Origin: CAZLYK01 sp964563495
Lineage (GTDB): Bacteria; Acidobacteriota; Blastocatellia; RBC074
Reading direction: 5' to 3'
Length of the DNA stretch: 64,000 nt
Assembly (NCBI GenBank): GCA_964563495.1
Contig: CAZLYK010000001.1
Coordinates: 1 to 64,000 of the forward strand
Below the pieces are notes generated by a model. That model was not told where the DNA came from. It saw only the letters and a program-made list of their open reading frames with translations, and did no database searches. Positions within the stretch are counted from its first letter, which is position 1, and every line of letters starts with the position of its first letter. The position numbers and the translations under genes were made by a program. Positions 1 through 14,589 of the stretch are shown here, in pieces.

Positions 1-1668
<1,668 letters not shown>

Positions 1669-1680
1669 AGGCCTCTTCCT

Positions 1681-1761
1681 CAGGATAAACAGGATTCGTG
1701 CATGATCGAACTGGACCGAATCCAGTTCAATCATGCACGAATCCTGTTTATCCTGTCTATT
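1681..1761. repeat. Interspersed palindromic repeat, copy 1
   Basis: Left arm 1681-1714 pairs with right arm 1722-1755 around a 7-base loop; the right arm runs on into TCTATT. The core (CGTGCATGATCGAACTGG and its complement) differs from other copies. It lies between the ilvD start and the stop of the MacB-type permease gene, two bases after that stop. Confidence 0.85.
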
Positions 1762-1762
1762 C

Positions 1763-3007
<1,245 letters not shown>

Positions 3008-3013
3008 AATCCT

Positions 3014-4237
3014 TTACTCCGCCCTCAGCGCCACGATCGGATCGAGCTTGGCCGCCTTCCACGCCGGGTAGATGCCGAAGACCACGCCGACTCCGCTAGA
3101 CACTGCGATCGCCAAAAACGCCGCCCAGACGGGTAACTCCGCCGGCACCGGCGTGAATTTGGCAAGCAGGAGCGAGACCCCGTAGGCGATCATCAAACCG
3201 ATCAACCCACCGACGAGCGAGAGCGTCGTCGATTCGACCAGGAACTGCATGAGGATATCGCGGCGTCGAGCGCCCAGGCTTTTGCGGATGCCGATCTCCC
3301 GCGTCCGTTCGGTCACCGTGACGAGCATGATGTTCATAATCACGATGCCCCCGACGATGAGCGAGATCGAAGTGATTCCCAGAGCGACCGCCGCGATGAT
3401 TCCAAACAGCGCCTGGACGAAATTGTTGACCGCGTCGGCCGTGACCAGACCGAAAGTGTCTTTGTCGTTGTAACTCAGCCGGTGACGCGCCCGCATGAGC
3501 ATGCGAATTTGATCCTGCAACTCATCGAGCTTGGCGCCCTCATAAGCTTTGATCGAAATCGTCAGACTCTCCCTGCTCCCCCACATCTTCTGAAAGACCG
3601 AGAGCGGGATGAGCGCAAAATCGTCCCGCGACTGGCCGAAAAATGAACCCTGCTCTTTGGCTACGCCAATGATCTCGAACGGCAGCCCGTTAATCTTGAT
3701 CTCACGACCGACGACGTCGCGTCTATTGAAGAGGGTATCGGCGAGCTCCGAACCGATCAGTGCGACGTAGCGACGGTGCTCATCGTCTCCCTCGTTCAGA
3801 TATCGCCCATAGTCCGTCTGCGTCGTATCGATGTTGACCATGCTCGACGACATGCCGCGGACGCTGACGTTGGTCATCTTCTGCTCAGCCGATCTGATCT
3901 CGGCGCTCGCCCCGCCCTGCGCACCGATAAATTCCGCCTTTGTCAGCCGCTCCCGCAGATAATCGACGTCGCTCAGGGTGAGGTCTTTGTTCCGCTTGCT
4001 CGCATTAATGAACTCCTCGAAACTGGTGATGATGCCGTATTTGTCGAGGACCACCGTGTTCGTTCCCAAGTCCGCCGTCACCGTCCGGTCAACGTAACGG
4101 AAAAAACCCTCGATCACTGCTGCCACCGCCACCACCGTCATGACGCCGAAGATCACCCCGAGCAGCGTCAGGACCGACCGCAATTTATGGGCTCTCAGCG
4201 AAGAGAGCGCAATTAATATTGATTCCCAGAATCTCAT
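3014..4237 (-). CDS. MacB/FtsX-type ABC transporter permease, second copy
   Basis: 407 residues with the same architecture as its downstream neighbour: N-terminal helix with HKLRSVLTLLGVIFGVMTVV, a periplasmic domain, and a C-terminal FtsX domain with TERTREIGIRKSLGARR and LDPIVALRAE. Sequence divergence from the neighbour suggests an old duplication whose products form a heterodimer. The ATG follows GGGGA with short spacing. The region upstream (4238-4413) holds a GC-rich hairpin that belongs to the next gene. Function in macrolide or peptide efflux, or in envelope maintenance, cannot be told from sequence. Confidence 0.9.
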   Translation of the reverse strand: MRFWESILIALSSLRAHKLRSVLTLLGVIFGVMTVVAVAAVIEGFFRYVDRTVTADLGTNTVVLDKYGIITSFEEFINASKRNKDLTLSDVDYLRERLTKAEFIGAQGGASAEIRSAEQKMTNVSVRGMSSSMVNIDTTQTDYGRYLNEGDDEHRRYVALIGSELADTLFNRRDVVGREIKINGLPFEIIGVAKEQGSFFGQSRDDFALIPLSVFQKMWGSRESLTISIKAYEGAKLDELQDQIRMLMRARHRLSYNDKDTFGLVTADAVNNFVQALFGIIAAVALGITSISLIVGGIVIMNIMLVTVTERTREIGIRKSLGARRRDILMQFLVESTTLSLVGGLIGLMIAYGVSLLLAKFTPVPAELPVWAAFLAIAVSSGVGVVFGIYPAWKAAKLDPIVALRAE

Positions 4238-4357
4238 ATCCCCGATTTAACCTTCCCTAACCGCCTTCCGCCTGTCCAGGCCGGCAGGCCGACTTATAAT
4301 TCGATCAGAAGGGAAAAACGAAACGAGACGGGGTTTGGTTGCAGGTATTTAGGCAGT

Positions 4358-4383
4358 CGGGGGCAGATGGCCGACTGCCCCCG
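4358..4383. terminator. GC-rich hairpin downstream of the 76-residue gene
   Basis: CGGGGGCAG pairs with CTGCCCCCG across an 8-base loop. It lies 31 bases past the stop of the minus-strand gene at 4414 and before the MacB pair. No clean T-run follows on the minus strand, so the terminator role is tentative. Confidence 0.45.
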
Positions 4384-4413
4384 GAAAAATAGATTAGGAG
4401 ATTGTTTAATCGA

Positions 4414-4644
4414 TCAATTCCCAGCCAACTTCTCGGTCGCGCTCGAAGGCAAATGCAGCGCTCCGGCATAACTCGGGCGAAGAGTCAACTCGACGTTGAA
4501 ATCCCGCAGATCGGTGATTAGTCGCCGCACCTCAGCCACGACGAACGCCTTAAACTCCTCATCGGTTGCGAATTTCGGGCGCTCTTTGAGCAAACAGTCC
4601 ATCAATTCGCCGTATGACGCACCCTGCATTTTAAGACCGCTCAT
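4414..4644 (-). CDS. Hypothetical protein, 76 residues, downstream of glnN
   Basis: I do not recognise this protein. The start at MSGLKMQG is chosen because GGAGG lies 5-6 bases upstream and because a longer reading frame would be made of palindrome sequence. The product is soluble, without a signal peptide, and mostly helical in its first 55 residues (ERPKFATDEEFKAFVVAEVR). It is on the same strand as glnN but separated from it by palindrome copy 2. A nitrogen-related role is possible only by proximity. Confidence 0.65.
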   Translation of the reverse strand: MSGLKMQGASYGELMDCLLKERPKFATDEEFKAFVVAEVRRLITDLRDFNVELTLRPSYAGALHLPSSATEKLAGN

Positions 4645-4659
4645 TGAACCCTCCGTGAA

Positions 4660-4744
4660 AATAGACAGGATTGACAGGATCTTTGCAGGATTTGACCGGA
4701 TGATCCTGTTCAATCCTGTTGAAATCCTGTTAATCCTGTCTATT
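4660..4744. repeat. Interspersed palindromic repeat, copy 2
   Basis: Begins AATAGACAGGATTGACAGG and ends with the mirrored ATCCTGTTAATCCTGTCTATT-type arm. It lies six bases past the glnN stop and just before the ribosome-binding site of the 76-residue gene. Confidence 0.85.
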
Positions 4745-4750
4745 CAGTTC

Positions 4751-6943
<2,193 letters not shown>

Positions 6944-7027
6944 ATTCTCTCCTAGATTTAAGATTGTATGGATCTGATCATGACTGGTGATTCTGACCCG
7001 CCCCCCGTTCCCGGGATCTTCGATAAG

Positions 7028-7044
7028 CTGCAATTAGCTTGCCA
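7028..7044 (-). promoter_or_regulatory. Sigma54 (RpoN) promoter of glnN
   Basis: On the minus strand the sequence reads TGGCAA, five bases (GCTAA), then TTGCAG, matching the -24/-12 consensus TGGCAC-N5-TTGCW with one mismatch and exact GG-to-GC spacing. Transcription would start near 7018, giving a leader of about 75 bases before the glnN ATG. The gene immediately upstream encodes a sigma54 activator. Confidence 0.75.
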
Positions 7045-7080
7045 GTCGCGCCCAAACCCGCCCTCAGACCGCTAAGTGAC

Positions 7081-7094
7081 AGATAAGCTTATCT
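7081..7094. promoter_or_regulatory. 14-bp perfect palindrome upstream of glnN promoter
   Basis: AGATAAGCTTATCT is a perfect palindrome 37 bases upstream of the -24 element. It could be an operator or activator site; nothing in the sequence names the protein. Confidence 0.35.
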
Positions 7095-7138
7095 AAAATC
7101 CCTTTCAAGAGGCCTCTCTCAGCCACTCCTCTAAACAT

Positions 7139-7179
7139 ACAAAAACGTACCTTTCCATTTTTTTCCCGACAAAAACGTA

Positions 7180-7180
<1 letters not shown>
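7139..7180. promoter_or_regulatory. Direct repeats, candidate activator-binding sites
   Basis: ACAAAAACGTA occurs at 7139 and again at 7169, exactly 30 bp apart (about three helical turns), roughly 95-135 bp upstream of the glnN -24 element. This is the usual distance for sites bound by sigma54 activators. The second copy touches the stop codon of the activator gene. Confidence 0.35.
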
Positions 7181-8706
<1,526 letters not shown>

Positions 8707-8793
8707 GCGTCTTCGTTCCTTGTCTACAAAATTGTCTGCTCTCAACCGGAAGATAACATTTTTGTCGATTTTCTGAAATAACCGCGACCCGGT

Positions 8794-8812
8794 CTGCCGG
8801 GGGGTCCGGCAG
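8794..8812. promoter_or_regulatory. Hairpin in the divergent region between activator and DUF481 genes
   Basis: CTGCCGG and CCGGCAG flank a 5-base loop. It lies between divergent genes starting at 8706 and 8936 and could be an operator or RNA hairpin. Confidence 0.3.
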
Positions 8813-8935
8813 CGGTCACAGAAAAATTCGGCGCCGATTGGACAGATTAAATCGAGGCGGCTAAGATTCAGCCTCCACCCAAATAAATTGAGATCTACCG
8901 GGGCCCGTCAACAAGGCCCTGCCGGAGGGAGAACC

Positions 8936-10015
8936 ATGTTACTCAAGCCAACCATATCAGCCATCTACATGCTGGCGATTTTCGGGCTCGGTCAATCGGT
9001 GATGGCCGACGAGGTGAGGCTCAAAAATGGCGACCGGCTGACCGGAGCGATCGTCAAAGCCGACGCTAAGACCTTGACGCTCAAGACCGAATACGCCGGA
9101 GAGATCGCGATCTCGGCGGAGTCGGTAGCGGAGATCTCATCAGATCAGCCGCTCTATTTCGCGCTTGCCGAGGGCAAGACGGTGGTCGGAAAAGTCGCGA
9201 CCAAAGATGGCAAATATGCGGTTCTCACCGCCGATGCGGCGAGGGTCGAGCTCGAACCGTCCGGAGTCCAGGCCATCCGCTCCAAAACTGAGTACGAAGC
9301 CTACGAGCGCTCGCTCGTCCCCCCGAGTTGGCTCGAGCGGTGGAATGGGGGACTGGATTTCGGCTACAGCCTAACGACAGGCAACACGCGTACCAATAAT
9401 CTGGCTCTGGGCGGCAATCTCGCCCGCCAGACGAAGCGCGACAAGGTGTCGCTCTATGCGGCCTATATCAACGCCAAGAACAAGAACAACGGGCTCACCG
9501 AAACCACGGCCAACGCGATCCGCGGAGGGGGGCGATACGAGATCGGCCTGACGAGCAGGCTTGTCGCTTTCGGCTTCGCCGATTTCGAATACAACGAGAT
9601 TCAACTGCTCGACCTGCGCTCGGTGCTCGGCGGCGGTCTCGGCTACTACTTGATCAAGCATGAGCGGACACAGTTTCAGGTCTTCGGGGGCGGCGCTTAC
9701 AACCGGGAAAACTTCTCGGATGGGACGCGGCGAAACTCGGCTGAGATTCTGGTCGGAGAGGAGCTGACGTCGAAGATCAGCGATCGGGTCCTTTTCAGGG
9801 AGCGGTTTCAATTCTTCCCGAACATGACTGAGAGCGGGGAATATCGTCACACCTTCGATGCCTCGCTCACGACAAAATTGACCAGGTGGCTCAACTGGCA
9901 GGTCACGGCGAGCAACCGCTATCTGAGCAACCCGGTGCCGGGGTCAAAGAATAACGATCTGCTGCTGACCACCGGGATCGGGATCAGCCTGACCAACTTC
10001 AGTTTCAAACCATAG
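8936..10015 (+). CDS. DUF481-family outer-membrane beta-barrel protein
   Basis: 359 residues. The ATG at 8936 has GGAGGG just upstream and begins a signal peptide (MLLKPTISAIYMLAIFGLG, cleaved near VMADE). Residues about 25-100 form a small beta domain (VRLKNGDRLTGAIVKADAKT) common in front of acidobacterial barrels. From about 130 the sequence has the DUF481 pattern: alternating beta strands starting GGLDFGYSLTTGNTRTNN and ending in LTNFSFKP, a C-terminal aromatic signal for outer-membrane insertion. Related proteins are salt-stress-induced outer-membrane proteins of unknown function. Confidence 0.85.
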   Translation: MLLKPTISAIYMLAIFGLGQSVMADEVRLKNGDRLTGAIVKADAKTLTLKTEYAGEIAISAESVAEISSDQPLYFALAEGKTVVGKVATKDGKYAVLTADAARVELEPSGVQAIRSKTEYEAYERSLVPPSWLERWNGGLDFGYSLTTGNTRTNNLALGGNLARQTKRDKVSLYAAYINAKNKNNGLTETTANAIRGGGRYEIGLTSRLVAFGFADFEYNEIQLLDLRSVLGGGLGYYLIKHERTQFQVFGGGAYNRENFSDGTRRNSAEILVGEELTSKISDRVLFRERFQFFPNMTESGEYRHTFDASLTTKLTRWLNWQVTASNRYLSNPVPGSKNNDLLLTTGIGISLTNFSFKP

Positions 10016-10046
10016 AGGGAGAGAGCGGATTGATCCGTGCCTGCAG

Positions 10047-10166
10047 ATGAAAGATCGAACGACCAGCAACCGGGTAAACCGCGCCGTCACCGTCATCGGG
10101 ATAAGTCTCGTCTGGCTGGTCATCTCGGCCGGTTCCGTTCGCGCCCAACGGCGCGACGACCTTTAG
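10047..10166 (+). CDS. Tiny putative exported peptide or gene remnant
   Basis: A 39-codon frame begins MKDRTTSNRVNRAVTVIG and has a good signal-peptide pattern (basic start, hydrophobic stretch GISLVWLVISAG, SVRAQ cleavage site), then stops after only RRDDL. It overlaps the antisense 3' end of the YfhO gene by 47 bases. No clear ribosome-binding site. It may be the stub of a secreted-protein gene whose remainder was lost, or chance. Confidence 0.3.
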   Translation: MKDRTTSNRVNRAVTVIGISLVWLVISAGSVRAQRRDDL

Positions 10167-13086
10167 TGAATATCCCCATGATCGCCAGCAAGATTGCTCC
10201 GACGGCCGAATAGAAAGCCCCTTTGCGAAAACTGTGCGCGCGAAAGACGAACTCGATCCGGTGATCGCCGGGAGGAACGGTGAGCCCGCGCAAAGTGTAG
10301 TTGACCCTCTCGACCGGGACGCGCCGGCCATCGATCCAGGCTTCCCAGCCCCGATAGTAAATCTCGCTCAGGACCAGAAAACCGGGCTGCGGGTTGTGCG
10401 TCTGTAAGGTAATGGCGTTCGGCTCGTAACCGGTGACGGTCACTTTCGCGCCGACCGTCTCGCCAACCGGGGGTAGAACGATTTCGCGATCGCCGAAATC
10501 CTCCTTTTCAAGCAGCGCAGTCTGCGCCGGATCAAAAGTCGAGCCGTCCTTCATCTGCCCGGTTTTGATCGACCCGACTACCTCCGCACTCAGCGCGACC
10601 CTGACCTCGCGGACAAACCAGGCCCTGGGCAGGAACCTGGTATTTTCGAAAAGATCGACCTGACCGAATCTCTCCAGCCGGCGCCACCGTAATGGCGAGA
10701 GGCTGGTCAGGTCGAGGGGGACCGAGAGATTGGTCGATGCGTCGTAAAGCGAGAGACGAAAGATCGCCAGACCGGCCTCGTCGAGCAGATAAGTCCACTC
10801 GATCCGCTCGATCTCGGCTCGTTCAAACCCGATCCGCGCCAGGTAGCGTTGCGCCTGGAATCCGTCGGCCGGCACACTCTCGACGACCGTGGCGCTGCGG
10901 TGCTTGATCACCGGCCGTACGTCGGCTCGCTGATAGGCCCATTCGGAAGTGTCGCGCCCGACCTGCAGCTCGCGCTCGATCACCCGCCCGCCGCCGGCAA
11001 TCAACCTGATCCGCGCCACCGCCGTACCGTCCGGCAGATGTGTCGATTCCGCCAGATTAGAGACGACGGCCAGCTCGGTCGCGATGACGCCACCGGGATA
11101 CAAATCCGCGGACGAACCCTTTCTGAGCGTGACATCGAGGGGCCGGTTATCAAACTGAACCCCGCCCAATCTGACGACCCTGGTCTGATCTAGTTCCCCG
11201 GGTCTTTCGCGCAATAGATATTTGACGTTGAGCAGATCGAACCCGCGATGCCGGTCGGCCAGACTCTCCTCATCGACGATCAGGCCATCGAGCGTCATCT
11301 CTCCGGCAATGGCCGCCGGGCGCGCCAGGCGCAGGGCGTCGTAACCGTTGACGCTCTGCAACCCGCGAACGATAGAGGCATTCGGGTAATCGAGCAGATC
11401 CGAATTACGGCCGAATGGCTCGGACGATTGGCTGACGATGCGGAAGGTGTTGAGATCCTTCTCCCGCGACTTGATGTAGCTCACCGTTGGAGGATCGGCA
11501 ATTCGCCGGTCGACGCTGTAGGTCGCCACCCGCCAATTGAAGAAATGTCCGAAAGCCGCCAGATCGGCGATCAGAATCAGGATCATCATGACTTCGCCGA
11601 GCAGGCTTCTACGGCGCAGATAGACCCAGACCACGAGAAGCGTCAGCGTAAATGTCGCCATCGGTACGACCGAATCGGTGATCAAGAGCGAGCCGGAGAT
11701 CTCCGGCCGCGGAGTGGCCGCCGCCAGGTAATCCCCGAAGAACCGGTATGTCACGGCGGTGGCGATGACGATCAAAGCCATGACCGCAGTCGCCGTCGCG
11801 AGAGCTCTGCGGCTCACGCCTTTATCCATCCTCGCCAGAGATGAGGCCCCCAGCCCGGCCAGTATGCCCAGGCTGAAGGTAAACTCGAACATATGCCGCG
11901 CCGGCGCCCGGAACAGATTGTAGACTGGCAGCCGGTAAAGCAGGTGGTTGAGCTCAAAAGGCAGATAGCCGCCAAAAGCCAAACAGAGCGAGATCACCGC
12001 CGTGGCGGCCCAAAACCAGACGATAGACCGGTTGCGCCTCCCGAACAGCGCGACGAAACCGAGCAGGAGGGTCAACAACCCAACATAACCGCAGGTTTCA
12101 TCGATCGTCCATTGCCCCCACCACACCGACCTGTACGGCGGCATGGCCGCCCCACCAAAGAAATATGGAAAGATGAAAGTGAAGATCTGACGGGGAGGAA
12201 ATGAATACCCCGAGAAATAGTCGTAGGCGATCCGAGCCCGCTCGCCCTGCTCGAGCAGTTCCTGCTCGGGTAAAAGCTGAACGGCCGAGAGCAGGGTTCC
12301 GCAAACGGCCATGGCCGCGGTCGCGGTGGCGAATCGCCGGCGCTTCTGCCGCATGGGCCGGAAGATGAACGAGAAAAGCCAGTACGCCCCGCAGACCAGT
12401 ATCGTGTAGAAGGTCATCTGAGGCTCTCCGGCAAAAAGCTGCAGGGCGATGAAGGCAGACCCGAACGCGATCCAGCGCCAACTCGCGCGGCCGTGCAGGC
12501 GCTCAATCGCCAGTAATATCCAGGGCAACCAGGCCGCAGCCGCGATCCGGCTGGTGTGCCCCAGATGAGGTATCATGAAACCGCCAAATCCGAACGCCGT
12601 CGCTGCGATCAACGCTCCGATACGATTGAGATCGATCCTGCGCGCGTATAGATAAGTCCCTATCAAGGCGAGGTGAAATGTGGTCATCACCACGATATTC
12701 ATGGCCAGGCCGGGAGAGAAGACCGCAAACAGCCAGTTGGGAGGATAGAGCGCTCCGGGATAGACGCCGGCCAGCAACGGCATGCCGGCGAAGATCAACG
12801 GATTCCAGAGCGGCAGATGGCCACCTGCGATCATCCGCCCGACCAGGACGCGCACCCCCAGGTTCTGCGTCCAACCGTCACCCGGCGCGAGCGAGACTTC
12901 TCCCGCCAGCGCCGGATAAAAATAGATGATCGGCAACAGAACGAGCAGGATCAAGGCGGCTGATCGCGAGATCAGGCTGCGAACGCCGGGACGCCGGGAT
13001 TGCGCGAATGGCTTGATGATCTGAGTTTTAATCGGTCTCCTGTCGCTCGGCAATGACGGTGAATCGATCGTGGGCTTGTTATTCAT
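10120..13086 (-). CDS. YfhO-family multi-pass membrane protein (GT-C-like)
   Basis: 988 residues. It has about a dozen hydrophobic helices in the first 600 residues, beginning AALILLVLLPIIYFYPALAG, with the conserved loop APGDGWTQNLGVR and LPLWNPLIFAGMPL typical of YfhO proteins, then a large extracytoplasmic beta-rich region and a final helix. Family members resemble GT-C glycosyltransferases and in Firmicutes glycosylate cell-wall polymers; the acidobacterial substrate is unknown. The start MNNKPTID is the first Met outside the opposing methyltransferase gene; it lacks a clear ribosome-binding site because palindrome copy 3 lies there. A paralogue lies at 14562-17510. Confidence 0.85.
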   Translation of the reverse strand: MNNKPTIDSPSLPSDRRPIKTQIIKPFAQSRRPGVRSLISRSAALILLVLLPIIYFYPALAGEVSLAPGDGWTQNLGVRVLVGRMIAGGHLPLWNPLIFAGMPLLAGVYPGALYPPNWLFAVFSPGLAMNIVVMTTFHLALIGTYLYARRIDLNRIGALIAATAFGFGGFMIPHLGHTSRIAAAAWLPWILLAIERLHGRASWRWIAFGSAFIALQLFAGEPQMTFYTILVCGAYWLFSFIFRPMRQKRRRFATATAAMAVCGTLLSAVQLLPEQELLEQGERARIAYDYFSGYSFPPRQIFTFIFPYFFGGAAMPPYRSVWWGQWTIDETCGYVGLLTLLLGFVALFGRRNRSIVWFWAATAVISLCLAFGGYLPFELNHLLYRLPVYNLFRAPARHMFEFTFSLGILAGLGASSLARMDKGVSRRALATATAVMALIVIATAVTYRFFGDYLAAATPRPEISGSLLITDSVVPMATFTLTLLVVWVYLRRRSLLGEVMMILILIADLAAFGHFFNWRVATYSVDRRIADPPTVSYIKSREKDLNTFRIVSQSSEPFGRNSDLLDYPNASIVRGLQSVNGYDALRLARPAAIAGEMTLDGLIVDEESLADRHRGFDLLNVKYLLRERPGELDQTRVVRLGGVQFDNRPLDVTLRKGSSADLYPGGVIATELAVVSNLAESTHLPDGTAVARIRLIAGGGRVIERELQVGRDTSEWAYQRADVRPVIKHRSATVVESVPADGFQAQRYLARIGFERAEIERIEWTYLLDEAGLAIFRLSLYDASTNLSVPLDLTSLSPLRWRRLERFGQVDLFENTRFLPRAWFVREVRVALSAEVVGSIKTGQMKDGSTFDPAQTALLEKEDFGDREIVLPPVGETVGAKVTVTGYEPNAITLQTHNPQPGFLVLSEIYYRGWEAWIDGRRVPVERVNYTLRGLTVPPGDHRIEFVFRAHSFRKGAFYSAVGAILLAIMGIFTKGRRAVGRERNRPR

Positions 13087-13090
13087 AAAA

Positions 13091-13184
13091 ATATAGATTA
13101 GACAGGATGAACAAGATTTCTGCCGGATGGAACAAGACCACCACTTGTATAATCCTGGAAAAATCCTGTCAATCCTGTCTATTA
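13091..13184. repeat. Interspersed palindromic repeat, copy 3
   Basis: Contains TTAGACAGGATGAACAAGAT on the left and AATCCTGTCAATCCTGTCT on the right; arms less perfect than in other copies. Unusually, it lies between two divergent gene starts (YfhO and methyltransferase). Confidence 0.8.
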
Positions 13185-13200
13185 TTGGAAGAGGTAAAAA

Positions 13201-14589
13201 ATGTCTGAACCAGCCGAAGAGCAAAAGGCTCTGCAACCATACGCCGACGCCATGAAGCAGGACTGGGATGACCGGGCGAGAGAGAACGCCAAGTGGTACA
13301 TCAACACCGTCAAACGCGATCAGAGCGACGAGGAGTTCCTGGCGAGCGCCAAACCCGATGTCGAGAAGTTCGTCTTCAACGATCCGGTCTTCACCCGGGG
13401 CGGCGATCTGAAAAAGATGCGCCTGCTCGAAATCGGCTGTGGCATCGGCCGCATGACACAACATCTAGCCGAAGCGTTTGCCGAGGTCTATGGCACCGAC
13501 GTTTCGGGTGAGATGATCAGGCAGGGCCGCGAGCGATTGCGCCATCTCGGCAACGTTCATCTATCCGAGACCAACGGCTGCGATTTTGCCATGCTCCCGA
13601 GCGATTATTTCGACCGGGTATTTTCCGTTTACGTCTTTCAGCACGTTCCCGACATCGAGGTCGTGCGTTCGAACATTCGCGATGCCTGCCGCGTCCTCAA
13701 ACCCGGGGGGCTCTTCAAATTTCAGACCTGCGCCATCACTGCTCCCGAATACGAGGGCGTGGAAAAAGACACATGGACGGGGGCGTCTTTTCCCGAGACT
13801 GAGATTCGCCGGATCGCGCGCGAGACCGGGGCCAGGCTGGTCAGCATACTCGGGGTGGATACGCAGTACTGCTGGACGATCCTGCGTAAACCGGCGCATC
13901 CCGGCGAGCCGAAATATACGACGGCCAATCCCGAGATCAAACTGTTCGGCCGCTCTGACGATCCGCTGATCAAACAGATTCCGACCAGCGGTGATTACGC
14001 TTTTCTGACGCTGGTCGTTGCCGGTCTGCAGCCGGAAGACGTCGACGCCAACAGCATGACGGTCGAGCTGGGCGGTCATCCGGCATTGCCTTGCTACGTC
14101 GGCGCCGTCGGCGAAGAGTTCGCCGCGGCTTTGGGCGATCCCGGCGATCAACCGCTCGATCGCCTGGTTCAGGTCAACCTGGGCGTTCCAAATGGCGCGC
14201 CGTGGGGCCGGATTGAAGTACGGATCAGGTTGATCAACGGAGAGACCTCGGAGCCGGTCGTGATCGAAATGCTCGAACCGTTGCCGGTCGCCCCGAAAAT
14301 AAACCTCATCAGCAACGCCGTGGACGGCGGCGTCGACGTGCACGCGCGCGGCGATAAATCCCGCTTTCGCGTCTTCGCCAACGGGCTGGATCGCACATCC
14401 AGCCCGGAAAACGTCCGTGTCCACATCGGTAAGCTGGCGCTCAAACCGATTTCGGTCAGCTTTGTCCCGGCCAACGGCGTCTTTATGACCGTCGCACAAA
14501 TGCCGGAAGAGATCCTGCCCGGTGAAACAGAGATCCGTCTTCAATTCAATGATCAGATCTCTCAAGCCGTCCGGCTTCGCATCCGGTAA
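13201..14589 (+). CDS. SAM-dependent methyltransferase with a C-terminal beta-sandwich domain
   Basis: 462 residues; AAGAGG lies before the ATG. Residues about 70-200 are a class I methyltransferase: motif I LLEIGCGIGRMTQHL, then VYGTDVSGEMI, and a post-motif LKPGGLFKF. Residues about 260-462 are beta-rich and resemble the IPT/TIG-type domains frequent in acidobacterial secreted proteins (LVQVNLGVPNGAPWG, EEILPGETEIRLQ). No signal peptide is seen, so the protein is probably cytoplasmic, which is odd for such a domain. The 3' end overlaps the convergent YfhO paralogue by 28 bases. Substrate unknown; a glycan or lipid-linked sugar is plausible from the flanking YfhO genes. Confidence 0.85.
   Translation: MSEPAEEQKALQPYADAMKQDWDDRARENAKWYINTVKRDQSDEEFLASAKPDVEKFVFNDPVFTRGGDLKKMRLLEIGCGIGRMTQHLAEAFAEVYGTDVSGEMIRQGRERLRHLGNVHLSETNGCDFAMLPSDYFDRVFSVYVFQHVPDIEVVRSNIRDACRVLKPGGLFKFQTCAITAPEYEGVEKDTWTGASFPETEIRRIARETGARLVSILGVDTQYCWTILRKPAHPGEPKYTTANPEIKLFGRSDDPLIKQIPTSGDYAFLTLVVAGLQPEDVDANSMTVELGGHPALPCYVGAVGEEFAAALGDPGDQPLDRLVQVNLGVPNGAPWGRIEVRIRLINGETSEPVVIEMLEPLPVAPKINLISNAVDGGVDVHARGDKSRFRVFANGLDRTSSPENVRVHIGKLALKPISVSFVPANGVFMTVAQMPEEILPGETEIRLQFNDQISQAVRLRIR

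Noticed and set aside
4645..4713. Longer start for the 76-residue protein
   Set aside because: The extra 23 residues are encoded by the palindrome arm, and GGAGG fits the internal ATG.
13087..13464. N-terminal extension of the YfhO protein by 126 residues
   Set aside because: It would run through a palindrome and the opposing methyltransferase gene and is not typical of the family; the first Met after these was chosen.
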